DNA from: Pseudovibrio sp. Ad37
Lineage (GTDB): Bacteria > Pseudomonadota > Alphaproteobacteria > Rhizobiales > Stappiaceae
NCBI RefSeq assembly: GCF_001623075.1
Contig: NZ_LMCF01000004.1
Span: forward strand, 1 to 64,000
Direction of reading: 5' to 3'
Length of the DNA: 64,000 bases
Shown: positions 1 to 8,911 of the stretch, piece by piece
Numbering within the stretch: position 1 is the stretch's first letter
Layout of the letters: every line of letters begins with the position of its first letter
The notes under the pieces: model-generated
What the model saw: the letters and a program-made list of their open reading frames with translations, nothing else
What the model was told of the DNA's origin: nothing
Databases searched by the model: none
Program-made: the position numbers and the translations under genes

Positions 1-69
1 CCCCATCAGAACTTCAACCTGCCGTAACTTCACAACAATATCTTCAGGTTTGGGGCGCTTGATAGCCAT
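1..69 (-). CDS. IS3 family transposase OrfA, N-terminal fragment
   Basis: Twenty-three codons are visible, starting MAIKRPKPEDIVVKL, which matches the usual opening of IS3-type OrfA proteins: a basic start followed by the first helix of the helix-turn-helix DNA-binding domain. A good ribosome site (GGAGG, 7 bases upstream) supports the start at 69. OrfA normally binds the terminal repeats and is fused by programmed frameshift to the DDE-containing OrfB; neither the rest of OrfA nor OrfB is in the window. The call rests on a short stretch, so the exact IS group is not assigned. Confidence 0.6.
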   Translation of the reverse strand, partial: MAIKRPKPEDIVVKLRQVEVLMG

Positions 70-126
70 CTATGGTCCTCCGGTTTCCTAACTATAGGCG
101 TGGACCACTTCAAAGGGGGAGGCTCA
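1..126 (-). mobile_element. IS3-type insertion sequence, left end only (truncated by window edge)
   Basis: The first 126 bases look like the 5' end of an insertion sequence oriented on the minus strand. It holds the first 23 codons of an OrfA-type transposase. The outer end appears to be the TG-starting terminal repeat read on the minus strand as TGAGCCTCCCCCTTTGAAGT (about 126 down to 107), which runs into GGTCCA. The TG...CA termini and the OrfA start fit the IS3 family. The other end lies outside the window, so element length, target duplication and intactness cannot be judged. Confidence 0.6.
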
Positions 127-439
127 AAAGTGTCTAGCAACCACTCATGAGGATGGCAACAAAGCTACCTCATTGTAATCAATCCCAAAATCTCAAAACA
201 CTGTGAAATACCGTGAAGAGCCCACTGTTTCCTAATCAGTACTCATATCACCTCAAAACACCCTTCCCTCACACACAAAACACCATCAATTTCAACAGGT
301 TAACACTATTCACTCTAACCACATGAATGACCTTAGCCTGTTTATCCATGAAATATGCAGACTTAACATTCATCAAGTAGATTTACCTAAATGATGTTTA
401 GCCTCAGCCCTTTAACCCCTAAGACAAAAGGTCTGAATT
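127..439. other. Gene-free stretch between the IS end and the globin gene
   Basis: About 310 AT-rich bases with no open frame worth calling. It must contain the promoter of the globin gene at 440, but I see no convincing -35/-10 pair. A weak inverted repeat (CATCA...TGATG, around 370-395) is present close to the gene. I assign no function to it. Confidence 0.5.
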
Positions 440-808
440 ATGAGCGAAAAAACTTTATACGAACGCCTCGGCGGCTATGACGCGATTTCTGCAGTCGTCA
501 ATAATCTCCTCCCACGCCTACAGAGCGATGAGCTGCTTGGACGCTTCTGGCAAAACCGCGGTGATGATGGGATCGCCAGAGAAAAGCAGCTCCTGATTGA
601 TTATCTGGCAAACAGCGCCGGCGGACCTTTGTACTACACAGGCCGCGACATGGTGATCACACACACCGGCATGGGCATCACCGAAGCAGATTGGGACGTA
701 TTTTTAGCCTACCTGAAAGCCACGCTGGAAGCCTTCAGCCTGCCAGAAGCTGAGTTCAACGACACAGTTGGGTTCGTGAGCAGCCTGAAAGAGGAAATTC
801 TGGTTTAG
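440..808 (+). CDS. Group I truncated haemoglobin (TrHbN-like)
   Basis: A 122-residue protein of the 2-on-2 truncated globin family. The opening LYERLGGYDAI, the central GGPLYYTGRDM segment and the likely proximal haem-ligand histidine at about residue 75 (MVITHTGMGI) are diagnostic. The length is typical for a single-domain TrHb with no reductase domain attached. Members of the family bind O2 and NO and are often linked to NO dioxygenation; that role is inferred here. It stands alone, with a likely terminator just downstream, and the gene is separated from the IS end by 310 bases. Confidence 0.9.
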   Translation: MSEKTLYERLGGYDAISAVVNNLLPRLQSDELLGRFWQNRGDDGIAREKQLLIDYLANSAGGPLYYTGRDMVITHTGMGITEADWDVFLAYLKATLEAFSLPEAEFNDTVGFVSSLKEEILV

Positions 809-840
809 CACCCCGATTATTTTCCAGAGCATTTAAACGC

Positions 841-889
841 GCATCCCCCGGTATCTGGCCGCTTAGTTCAGGCCGGGTGATGCTTCCTT
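841..889 (+). terminator. Probable terminator of the globin gene
   Basis: A hairpin with arms GCATCCCCCGG (841-851) and CCGGGTGATGC (873-883), one internal mismatch, and a GGCC/GGCC pair inside the loop. It lies 32 bases after the globin stop. The following stretch is only moderately T-rich (TTCCTTCC), so it is weaker than a textbook terminator. Confidence 0.5.
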
Positions 890-991
890 CCGCGCAACCC
901 AACCATTGCACATTTGACTTAGCGGCAGCTTTACCTCACAGTTTCAGAGAGTTCGTTTTTCCGCCCATTGCGACACCCACAAAGTTTCATC

Positions 992-1849
992 ATGCCGCTT
1001 TCATTGAGTGCCTATCTTAGTCTCGGGTTAGCTATTGCAAGCGTCCCGCTCATCACACAGCGATGGGTGCCGCTCACCTTATTCGCTCTCTCGCTGGTCC
1101 TTGCAGTCACCGCAGGCGTATTGAATGCAACCGGGCTCCTGCTCGTTCTCAGCTGGGCTGTGGTCAGTGCGGTCCTGTTCCAGCAAAAGCACCCTGTCTG
1201 GCTTTATTACTTGATGGTTGGTCTGCTGCTGCTGGCAGGGCATCTGGTGATGACGCATGAAGCTCCCGGCTTTCACAATCTTCAGGTCCTGTCTGGTGCA
1301 AAAACCAGCCCGGATGCTGTGCCATACTCGCTTTACCTCAATTTCGATAAGGCGGCTCTGGGCTTCCTGCTGTTTCTCTTTGCAGCACCCCGCATCCGCA
1401 CAGCCAAAGACTGGCTCCGCAGCCTGCGCATAACACTGCTGTTCTTCTTCCCAGCGGCGGCAGTACTGATCGGCGCAACCTACGCCGCAGGGCTGGTGGT
1501 GTTCGACCCGAAACTGGTGCCCTTCTTACCAATTTGGATCTTCGCAAACCTGCTGTTCACCTGCGTGGCAGAAGAGGTCTTCTTTCGCCAGTTCATCATG
1601 GGCCAGCTGATGGAAAAGCTCGGGCGCAGCTTTTGGGCAGGCACCGCGGCACTCGTGATCTCCTCGCTCCACTTCGCCTACTACCACCTGGATGGAGGCC
1701 TGCCTTACGCAGCCTTTGCCTTCGTCGCCGGGCTCTTCTACGGCGCCACCTTCTGGAAATCAGGTCGTGTAGAAGCCGCCATAGGCGTCCACTTCCTCGT
1801 CAACCTCACCCATATCTTCTTCTTCACCTACCCCATGTTGGCGAAGTAA
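992..1849 (+). CDS. CPBP-family intramembrane metalloprotease
   Basis: A polytopic membrane protein of about 285 residues with roughly eight hydrophobic segments. It carries the CPBP (Abi/CAAX-protease-like) signature: EE-x3-R at about residues 194-199 (AEEVFFRQF), a histidine in SSLHFAYYH and a second in GVHFLVNL, which together form the proposed zinc site inside the membrane. Substrates of bacterial members are mostly unknown, so no pathway is assigned. I chose the ATG at 992; a TTG at 968 would add eight residues, and neither start has a strong ribosome site. Confidence 0.85.
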   Translation: MPLSLSAYLSLGLAIASVPLITQRWVPLTLFALSLVLAVTAGVLNATGLLLVLSWAVVSAVLFQQKHPVWLYYLMVGLLLLAGHLVMTHEAPGFHNLQVLSGAKTSPDAVPYSLYLNFDKAALGFLLFLFAAPRIRTAKDWLRSLRITLLFFFPAAAVLIGATYAAGLVVFDPKLVPFLPIWIFANLLFTCVAEEVFFRQFIMGQLMEKLGRSFWAGTAALVISSLHFAYYHLDGGLPYAAFAFVAGLFYGATFWKSGRVEAAIGVHFLVNLTHIFFFTYPMLAK

Positions 1850-1958
1850 GGCAGGCAACCACCCACGATACCTTTTCCGTAAGGGAATGCTGCTAATCAT
1901 TGCTCTGTCACGTGCTCGCACTTCAAGGCCTCGAGCTCTCGGAACAAAGGGTGGTTGA

Positions 1959-3239
1959 ATGTCCAGATCGCAAACGAGGCTAACACCACGTTCAATCATC
2001 GCTGCAACGAGTGGAAACGTTCTGGAATGGTATGACTTCACCGTTTACAGCTTTCTCACGGCAACAATTGCCACCCAATTTTTCCCGTTAGAAAACAGAG
2101 TGGCTTCACTGCTTTCTGCATTCGCCGTGCTGGCTGTCGGCTATGCAGCGCGCCCTATCGGCAGTGTAATCTTCGGCCATATTGGAGACCGTGTGGGCCG
2201 AAAGACGGCCATGATGATCTCCGTCCTGCTGATGGGCGGAGGCTCTCTCGCGATTGCCGTGCTACCCACATATGATCAAATCGGGATTGCCGCAGCCATA
2301 CTTCTTGTCTTGGTGAGGATTGTTCAGGGCATTGCCGTGGCCGGAGAATACACAGCCTCTGGCGTCCTTCTGGTGGAACAAGCAGAGCCGGAACGCCGGG
2401 CATTAACAGGAGCATGGATTGCATGTGCCATGATATCCGGCTGCCTCGTCGGCTCGGCTGTTCCAGCCGGCATCAGCCTCCTTCTTTCTGCCGAACAGAT
2501 GGCGGATTGGGGATGGCGTCTGGCTTTTGGTTTCGGCACGCTGGTCGCAATTTTCAGCGCAGTCATCAGGCGAAACATCACCGATACAGTGCTGGACGAA
2601 GACCCGGCAGATAACTCATCACCTGTCTGGCAAAGCCTGCGAGATCATTCTGGTTTGATCGGGCAAATGATTTTGCTGCTCATTCCAACCGCTGTGATTT
2701 ACTTTGTAATTTACGTCTATGCAGTCTCGTATTTAAGCGCGGAGCCAGGCTTTGGCGCATCCACGGCTCTCAATGTCACAACACTCAACCTGATTGTTAT
2801 GGCTCTGTTTATTCCGGTTTGCGGACTAGCGGCGGACCGGTTTGGGTTGCGGCCAGCTTTTCTCGCTGGGGCCTTGGCAACCTTCATCCTTGCGGGCCCT
2901 TGCTGGTGGCTTATGCTTCAAGAGGACATCACATCCGTTTTTCTTGGGCAGTTCGGTCTCACCTTAACAAGCACAGTCGGATGGGCGCTCTCCATCACAG
3001 CCCTCACCCTAATGGCGCCGGATCACTTACGCTGCAGCGTTGTCGCGCTCGGATACAATCTAAGCATGGCCCTCTTCGGCGGCACCACCCCAATCGTCGC
3101 CACATATCTGGTAACCCAGACCGGCAAGGACTACGCCCCCGTCTACTATATCCTCATCGCAGTCCTCATCTCCCTCCCAATCATCTGGCGTCTGCCCAAA
3201 CTGATCGCAACAACACGGCTGCAAAACGCATTGGCATAA
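1959..3239 (+). CDS. MFS transporter, metabolite:H+ symporter (MHS) type
   Basis: A 426-residue inner-membrane transporter with about 12 hydrophobic segments. The N-terminal SGNVLEWYDFTVYSF and the loop GHIGDRVGRKTAM are the hallmark motifs of the MHS subfamily (relatives: ProP, KgtP, citrate carriers), which couple solute uptake to protons. The second conserved loop, with VQGIAVAGEYTASG, is also present. The substrate cannot be read from sequence. It stands alone, followed by a 230-base gap and then a PLP enzyme of sulfur-amino-acid type on the same strand. Confidence 0.88.
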   Translation: MSRSQTRLTPRSIIAATSGNVLEWYDFTVYSFLTATIATQFFPLENRVASLLSAFAVLAVGYAARPIGSVIFGHIGDRVGRKTAMMISVLLMGGGSLAIAVLPTYDQIGIAAAILLVLVRIVQGIAVAGEYTASGVLLVEQAEPERRALTGAWIACAMISGCLVGSAVPAGISLLLSAEQMADWGWRLAFGFGTLVAIFSAVIRRNITDTVLDEDPADNSSPVWQSLRDHSGLIGQMILLLIPTAVIYFVIYVYAVSYLSAEPGFGASTALNVTTLNLIVMALFIPVCGLAADRFGLRPAFLAGALATFILAGPCWWLMLQEDITSVFLGQFGLTLTSTVGWALSITALTLMAPDHLRCSVVALGYNLSMALFGGTTPIVATYLVTQTGKDYAPVYYILIAVLISLPIIWRLPKLIATTRLQNALA

Positions 3240-3367
3240 CCCTCAGCACCTCATGTTTAAGCGAGCTCCCTAATGCAAAAAGTAATGTGTTAAGCTGAAA
3301 ACACGCTGCTCATCAAAAGGATACTTTCTCCTATTTGATAGGAAGATAGACATCTCCGTTACGCGTA

Positions 3368-3386
3368 CATTACCATCACTGTAATG
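3368..3386. promoter_or_regulatory. Inverted repeat CATTAC-N7-GTAATG upstream of the PLP enzyme
   Basis: A perfect 6-base inverted repeat with a 7-base spacer lies about 85 bases before the start at 3472. The size and position suit an operator, but no known regulator box is recognised. Confidence 0.3.
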
Positions 3387-3471
3387 ACCGTTGAGCCCCC
3401 CTCATAAAGGCCAGCATAAACAACATCTCAGTGCGGAGCGCGCGCTGATACGATCCAATGGGAGATTCCGC

Positions 3472-4596
3472 ATGACACAACGCACTTCACCAAACATGGG
3501 CGAGTTCCTGCATCTGCGCGGTCAGAACCTGTCTAAGGGTGAACCGATTGCGTTACCTTTGGTGCAAAGCTCCATGTACCATCTTCCAGGATTGCCTGAA
3601 GACTTCCCAAACTATGGTCGTGTCAGCAACCCGACATGGACCCAGCTTGAACATGCGCTCGCTCATCTCGAAGCAGCGCCTTGCCTTTGTTTTCCCTCCG
3701 GAATGGCTGCAATTTCTGCGGCTCTTTTCGCAACGCTCAAAGCGGGAGATCGGCTACTGGTCCCGGCAGATGGGTATTATGTAACCCGCATCCTCTCCAG
3801 CCAGTTTCTGGCTAAGTTCGGCGTTGAAGTCGTTGAGCGGGACACCGCTGAGTTTACCACAGGCGGCTTTGATGGGTTCAGCGTTGTGTTCTTGGAAACA
3901 CCTTCAAATCCGGGCCTTGACCTGCTGGATCTAACAGCAATTGCGTCTGCTGTACGCGCCGCAGGTGGCATCACGATTTGTGACAATACAACCCTGACAC
4001 CGCTTGGTCAGCGACCATTAGATTTTGGTGTAGATCTTGTCGTCTCCTCAGACACTAAATCCATGGCAGGCCATTCCGACGCCCTGATGGGTCATGTCGC
4101 CAGCCGAAACCATGAGATTTTAAAGGCCGTCGAAGAGTGGCGTAAGTTTTCCGGCTGCATCCCCGGCCCACAAGAAGCATGGCTGTTGCATCGAGGCCTC
4201 GAAACACTGGATGTGCGCTATGATCGAATGTGTACGTCTGCAGCCCTGCTCGCAGAGCGTCTTGCAAATCATCCAGCCGTAAAGTCTATTCGTTTCCCTG
4301 GTTTGGAAACGGACCCAGCCCACGCATTGGCCAAAGCGCAGCAAACACGGTTTGGGTTCCTGATCTCCCTCACGCTTGAAACAGAAGCCCAGGCTGAACA
4401 GTTCATCAATTCATGCACCCTCTTGCGCCCTGCCACCTCATTTGGCGGCGTTCATAGCTCAGCAGAACGGCGTGCACGCTGGGGTGATGCAGTAGATCCG
4501 GCCTTTATTCGTTTGTCTGTGGGGTGTGAGCCGGTAGAAGAGCTCTGGCAGGCGTTTTCAGAAGCACTGGAGCGGGTCTCGAAAGAGCGGACTTAA
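3472..4596 (+). CDS. Trans-sulfuration family PLP-dependent enzyme (cystathionine beta-lyase / gamma-synthase type)
   Basis: A 374-residue fold-type I PLP enzyme of the Cys/Met metabolism family. Visible landmarks are the substrate/PLP region YGRVSNPTWTQLE, the phosphate-binding FPSGMAAISAAL, the aspartate in CDNTTLTP that contacts the pyridine ring, and the Schiff-base lysine in SSDTKSMAGHSD. These enzymes act on cystathionine, homocysteine or O-activated homoserine; the exact reaction is not separable here. The reading frame extends to 3391, but the ATG at 3472 has a GGGAG ribosome site 7 bases upstream and gives the normal family length. Confidence 0.85.
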   Translation: MTQRTSPNMGEFLHLRGQNLSKGEPIALPLVQSSMYHLPGLPEDFPNYGRVSNPTWTQLEHALAHLEAAPCLCFPSGMAAISAALFATLKAGDRLLVPADGYYVTRILSSQFLAKFGVEVVERDTAEFTTGGFDGFSVVFLETPSNPGLDLLDLTAIASAVRAAGGITICDNTTLTPLGQRPLDFGVDLVVSSDTKSMAGHSDALMGHVASRNHEILKAVEEWRKFSGCIPGPQEAWLLHRGLETLDVRYDRMCTSAALLAERLANHPAVKSIRFPGLETDPAHALAKAQQTRFGFLISLTLETEAQAEQFINSCTLLRPATSFGGVHSSAERRARWGDAVDPAFIRLSVGCEPVEELWQAFSEALERVSKERT

Positions 4597-4611
4597 AGGG
4601 CATGTACTCAA

Positions 4612-4636
4612 AAGGGCAGTTTTATAGACTGCCCTT
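4612..4636 (+). terminator. Hairpin terminator after the PLP enzyme
   Basis: A perfect 9-base stem, AAGGGCAGT / ACTGCCCTT, with a 7-base loop sits 15 bases after the stop codon. It is followed by CTCTC rather than a T-run, so termination strength is uncertain. It could also serve transcripts arriving from the orphan gene on the other strand. Confidence 0.55.
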
Positions 4637-4867
4637 CTCTCACACCCTCATCACAGTCCTCGTCTCCCCCCCGATCATTTAGTGCCTCCCAAAATCGACT
4701 GCTGAGACTCACTTGAATAGCACTCTGGCGTCAGTGAGTATCCTAAGTAAGCACCATCGCTTTCTTGAAAGCGCTATTTTGCGGCCAATGATACTCTTTT
4801 CAATCGCCAACACGGTAAGAGCAAACGGTGGGTATGATAAGGCGATGAGTTCTGGATTAATAAACGC

Positions 4868-7033
4868 TCAGCTGCTCACAACACTCAATGCTTCTGCAAA
4901 CCTTTTGTCCCATGAGCTTTGGCCCAACTGCATTAGGAGGTCTTGTCTGGCTTCTTCTACTGCTTGCTTATGCGTGCCAAATGCCGCAAAAACATCTGGT
5001 TGAGCTTCAAAGTATTCAAACTCTTCCTGAATCATTCGCATAAACTCTTCAGGCGTGAGCTTTGTTCTGGCTTTCTCCAAAATTCCAGTTACGACCCAAG
5101 CTGATAAAGGCCCACCGTCTTCAACAAATGACGAACCATCACGGCCAAAGAGCATTGTATATAAGATCGTGAGTTGCCACAGATCAGGACGGTTCAACTC
5201 CAACCGCTCGAGATACTCATTCAAAACAGTATCGCGCGAGTATCTTTCGAACTCTCCATCGCGCAAGGTACAATAAGCTCGAAGTTGATCTGAGCAAAAA
5301 TCATCTCGCTCAGCTAGGTATTCTAGGAAGCGAGCAAGCGGACCAGCTGCGTCTTCCCCCCCTTTAAATGTTAGTTTGTGCTGACGTAGTGAGTCGCACC
5401 AAGCATCAATAACAGCTTTGACGCCACTAGTTACAGCAATGTCCTTTGTTCCTAGCTCTTCAACAAACTGCTTCTCTTCGAAGAAATCTGGGCCAACCTG
5501 GAAAATAAGGCTAATCCCTTGAGAAGTAAGGCTAAGAAGATCGCTCCTTAAAGTGTGAGCGAGTTGTAACAATCCTTCTTGAACATCCACTTCTTCCCAT
5601 GATTTGATTTGAACTAGCCCTGGAGTAAATGGCGCAATATCAGCAGCCGTAACTGATAGGTTAGCTTGAATAGTAATCATGTCGTCCTGAACAATAAGCA
5701 TTGGAGCTTTTGACATCGCGATGCTTTTCGGGATGGATACAACCTCATGAGAAAACTCAATACTGATGTCTTTTTCAGTAGAACTCACAGATGAGACAAA
5801 TAGGTTCTGCATCATTGGATAGACTTCGCCATTTCCAATATCCGTTCCAGCAGGCCTGTGATCTAGAAGAGCGCGATTTTCATCGTTCAAGTATCGTTCA
5901 AAGAACAATAATGGGCCACGTGTCCCATCTATACATATTCTTCGCAAACTACCACGGCACGCGACCCAAAACGCTTTACTGTCCGGCTCCCAATAAACCG
6001 AACGAATAGATTGCCCTCCGAGCGCACCTCCTAGTTTTGATAGAACTCGGATCCCTTCGTGAACTTTCTTGACTCTTGGAGGATGCTTAAATGGCAGACG
6101 GTATTGGTCACGACTTTGCTTTGTCCAAGCCGCCAACCTGCGAAATTGCTTTTCAGTAATGCTATCGTGCCTGCTCTTATAATTGCCAACAGGCACATCT
6201 GATACATGCAATCGACAAAGCGGCGTTTGGTTAGGCACTGACCATAAATCAAGATGCTTTCGCTCTATCAGCCAGTATTCATCCTTGGTATCTCGATTTG
6301 TTCTATACGATGGGCCAAACTCCTCCTGAGGAGAATGCCTGAGAACAAGTTTTCCATCCGGACTGGGTGAAAATAGAGCAGGAGCACTCCATGGGGAAAA
6401 CTCCACGGGATAAAAAGTGTGCTTTTGTGCGGCCAAGTCGAAGGACAACACTCCAGCACTTGTTCCTATAATTTCATCTTTCCGCTCACCGTGACTTGAT
6501 GCTACTAGCCCCCAGATACTGCCGGCAGTGTCTTCAAATACGCGATCTTTGAGGTAAGCACACCCGGGCGGGTAAGGATACGATTTGTTTGCTGTACTCT
6601 TGTAACTTTGCGCATAATACTGGCTCCCGAAGAAGCTCTTTTTCTGCTTCAGTTCAGGCACATAAAATGGTTCAGTTTGCCACATCACTTCCAGCGAGTT
6701 TGCATCTAAAAAATGAAGTTCTCGTTCCAAAAACTGAATCGCGAGCACCTTATTATGCTCTAGATAGGTTACGGTGTATGCCTGAAACGGTAGCTTTACT
6801 CGCTTAATCTCTGCACCGCTATTGATATCAAAGACCGCTAACTCGGTTATGTGGTTTTGGGACCCTTTTCTGTACGATCGGGCGAGGCAGAAGAGCTGTG
6901 CCTTACTTTTTGCAACATCATAAACCGATATCTTATCGAAAGGGCGAAGCAAAAACCTACGCGACATGTCATCGTTTAAAACATCAACGTACTCATTATA
7001 ATGTTGACCAAAGCTACATTTCAAAACTCGCAT
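4868..7033 (-). CDS. Large orphan protein, beta-propeller-like N-terminal half
   Basis: A 721-residue protein I do not recognise. Residues 1 to about 400 are rich in short beta-type segments with recurring patterns such as ELAVFDINSGAEIKRV, LHFLDANSLEVMW and LDLWSVPNQTPLCRL. These resemble blades of a WD40/PQQ-type propeller, though no strict GH...WD repeats are seen. Residues about 500-721 look mostly alpha-helical and acidic. There is no signal peptide or membrane segment, so it is probably cytoplasmic. Base composition is clearly more AT-rich than the flanking housekeeping genes, and gene-poor gaps lie on both sides, which suggests horizontal acquisition. No partner gene is adjacent. The start at 7033 is the only sensible ATG. 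Confidence 0.7.
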   Translation of the reverse strand: MRVLKCSFGQHYNEYVDVLNDDMSRRFLLRPFDKISVYDVAKSKAQLFCLARSYRKGSQNHITELAVFDINSGAEIKRVKLPFQAYTVTYLEHNKVLAIQFLERELHFLDANSLEVMWQTEPFYVPELKQKKSFFGSQYYAQSYKSTANKSYPYPPGCAYLKDRVFEDTAGSIWGLVASSHGERKDEIIGTSAGVLSFDLAAQKHTFYPVEFSPWSAPALFSPSPDGKLVLRHSPQEEFGPSYRTNRDTKDEYWLIERKHLDLWSVPNQTPLCRLHVSDVPVGNYKSRHDSITEKQFRRLAAWTKQSRDQYRLPFKHPPRVKKVHEGIRVLSKLGGALGGQSIRSVYWEPDSKAFWVACRGSLRRICIDGTRGPLLFFERYLNDENRALLDHRPAGTDIGNGEVYPMMQNLFVSSVSSTEKDISIEFSHEVVSIPKSIAMSKAPMLIVQDDMITIQANLSVTAADIAPFTPGLVQIKSWEEVDVQEGLLQLAHTLRSDLLSLTSQGISLIFQVGPDFFEEKQFVEELGTKDIAVTSGVKAVIDAWCDSLRQHKLTFKGGEDAAGPLARFLEYLAERDDFCSDQLRAYCTLRDGEFERYSRDTVLNEYLERLELNRPDLWQLTILYTMLFGRDGSSFVEDGGPLSAWVVTGILEKARTKLTPEEFMRMIQEEFEYFEAQPDVFAAFGTHKQAVEEARQDLLMQLGQSSWDKRFAEALSVVSS

Positions 7034-7303
7034 GGGGTTTGCCTCAAAATACGACTGTTCTTTAAGAGCTTATACCTAGATATCCAGCAAATGACTAATT
7101 ACTCAACGAAGTAAATCTCAACTAATTCGTTGTGGCAAGAGATAGCCGCAGCTTAGATCCTGCATCTCCTTATCAACGCGTTTTATGAAGTACAATTAAA
7201 ACTGAGAGTTGCGCCTGGCAGTTTTCCTAGCCGTGGATCAAAAACACGGCCAGTCTCATTCTCAATACTTAGTTAGTATAGACGCAGCCTAAAGAAAGGC
7301 CGA

Positions 7304-7708
7304 TCACTCCACCACGCGCAAATGCTTCTTTTTCTCAAGCACCTTGAGCACGTTGGCCAGCTCGTGGCCGCGTTTGAGGATCACGCCGCCAGTACCAACA
7401 ACGCAGTAGGCGCCTTGTTTGCGGGCAAGTTTGGGGTCTTTTTCAATGCGGTAGAGCGGCATTTCGCTAGCACGGCGGAAAATGGCGAAGATCGCCTTGT
7501 CTGTCCCATGGCCGATGGCGTAATCACGCCACTCGCCGCTGGCAACCATGCGCCCGTAAAGCCTGAGGATCTGATCGAGTTCCGTTCGATGAAAAGCAAC
7601 TATCGGTTTCGGGAGGTTCGGTTTTCGATGAACGGCAGCACTGTTGGAACCGCCATCAAGAGAGCGAACGCTCCCAGACACTATTGCAATATCATCCCCT
7701 TCACTCAT
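7304..7708 (-). CDS. DUF2794 domain protein
   Basis: A 134-residue protein of the DUF2794 family, which is typical of alphaproteobacteria. The recognisable core is FHRTELDQILRLYGRMVASG, followed by EWRDYAIGH and IFRRASEMPLYRIEK and a lysine-rich C-terminus. The family has no established function. It has no signal peptide and stands alone between two gaps. The first 25 residues are low-complexity and a slightly later start cannot be excluded. Confidence 0.85.
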   Translation of the reverse strand: MSEGDDIAIVSGSVRSLDGGSNSAAVHRKPNLPKPIVAFHRTELDQILRLYGRMVASGEWRDYAIGHGTDKAIFAIFRRASEMPLYRIEKDPKLARKQGAYCVVGTGGVILKRGHELANVLKVLEKKKHLRVVE

Positions 7709-8179
7709 GAAGGCCTCCTGCGTTCAGATCCTGTGGTTGGGCATCCCGGAGAAAGCAGAATATCGGCTCTCGCATCGCGGATGCGCCGAGGCAATCTGGT
7801 TGAGCACGCAGCGTGAATTTGAAAATCCGCGACGCACGCTAAGCCATCGGCAACCCCATTTTACCACATAATCCGCCCATCCTGCGGCAAAGCCTGAAAG
7901 AACGCAAGGGAACCTCCTTTTGTTGCCCGGCAAAGGACCCCGTGAGAATTCAGAGTACACGCTAAAATTGTCACAGTAGTTTCTCTATTTCGCCCCAATT
8001 GGGTCATTGAGGAGCCACGAATGCCAGCCAAATTATCGTTGTTGCCCAAGCAGGTTCGGTTCTGTGGAGCTGTGGTGAAGACTCTCACCCCTACCCCCCG
8101 TTGACCCACTCGTCACAGTGCTGAAGGAGAACCGAACCGCTTCCCCCTACAACTTATCGCTGCGATAAACCGCTGGCTC
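7709..8179. other. Gap with no certain gene; contains a 27-codon ORF with a good ribosome site (8021-8104, +)
   Basis: About 470 bases. Longer frames here are overlapping and atypical, so I call none of them. The one item of note is a plus-strand ORF at 8021-8104 (27 aa, starting MPAKLSLLPKQVRFC). It is preceded by GAGGAG at a spacing of 6-7 bases. It leads into no downstream co-directional gene, so a leader-peptide role is not apparent and it may be chance. Confidence 0.4.
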
Positions 8180-8776
8180 TTAATCAGTGAGACCAAGGGA
8201 CAGGCCACCACCCCCAAGTAGTTTCGGTTGGCTGGTACAATCCCATATTCCGGCCAAAAGCCCCGCAGCATCCCGCGCCAGCTTATTGGCATTCTTGGTC
8301 GCACGCGCATCCACGTAGCCGATGTGACAGGTCTTACCCTGTCCCAGCTGAGTGATCACCAGCACCTGCCCGCGATAATACCCATCAGCATCCGCTTTAT
8401 CATCCCCCGCAACATCCGCCGGAATGTCCGTATGCCACCGCAAGATGGTCGCCACAGGCTCACCACCTTCCAGCACCCACTCAATGGTGGAGCCAAGCCG
8501 GTTCCACGGACTCAGGCCTTGCGTCGCCGCAGGTTCATCGCGCGCCTGCTCGCCATAACTGACGAAGAACCGCAAATCACCCTCAGCCACGTAAACGGGG
8601 ATACCGTTATACCCCTGACACACCCACACGGCAGAGCCCACTGCATTTTCGGGGGTGTCTTGAAGCTCGCATGTCTCGTTTAAATCCAGCGTGGAATAAA
8701 CACTCTCGGCCAAAGCGGTGGTGCAAACAAAAATTCCGGTCATGGCAACAATGAGAAACTGAAAATTCTTCAACAT
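8180..8776 (-). CDS. Exported protein of unknown function
   Basis: A 198-residue protein with a clear Sec signal peptide: a basic MLKNF start, then a hydrophobic core, with cleavage expected after TTALA (about residue 23). The mature part has pairs of cysteines (NETCELQ, WVCQG, KTCHIG, WDCTS) that could form disulfides in the periplasm. It also has a conserved-looking YNGIPVYVAEGDLRFFVSYG block. I recognise no domain. It ends with a glycine-rich tail. It is divergent from ppa, with 135 bases between the starts. Confidence 0.75.
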   Translation of the reverse strand: MLKNFQFLIVAMTGIFVCTTALAESVYSTLDLNETCELQDTPENAVGSAVWVCQGYNGIPVYVAEGDLRFFVSYGEQARDEPAATQGLSPWNRLGSTIEWVLEGGEPVATILRWHTDIPADVAGDDKADADGYYRGQVLVITQLGQGKTCHIGYVDARATKNANKLARDAAGLLAGIWDCTSQPKLLGGGGLSLGLTD

Positions 8777-8911
8777 TAAGCACCCACTTATCCCAGAGTT
8801 ATTCGTCAGAAATTACTTGAACGAATTACGCAAGCTCGACTGCGAAATATATCTTGCAACAGGCCGATGCCCCTGTAATACAGGCAGCAAATGAAATTGG
8901 AGTATACATAA

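Noticed and set aside
370-395. Weak inverted repeat upstream of the globin gene, considered as an NsrR or FNR site
   Set aside because: Spacing and core bases do not fit either consensus.
3240-3471. Possible SAM riboswitch ahead of the trans-sulfuration-type enzyme
   Set aside because: I looked for the SAM-II type pseudoknot signature used by alphaproteobacterial methionine genes and did not find it; only a short inverted repeat is present.
7322-7816. 164-codon plus-strand frame opposite DUF2794
   Set aside because: It is the antisense shadow of a recognisable conserved protein.
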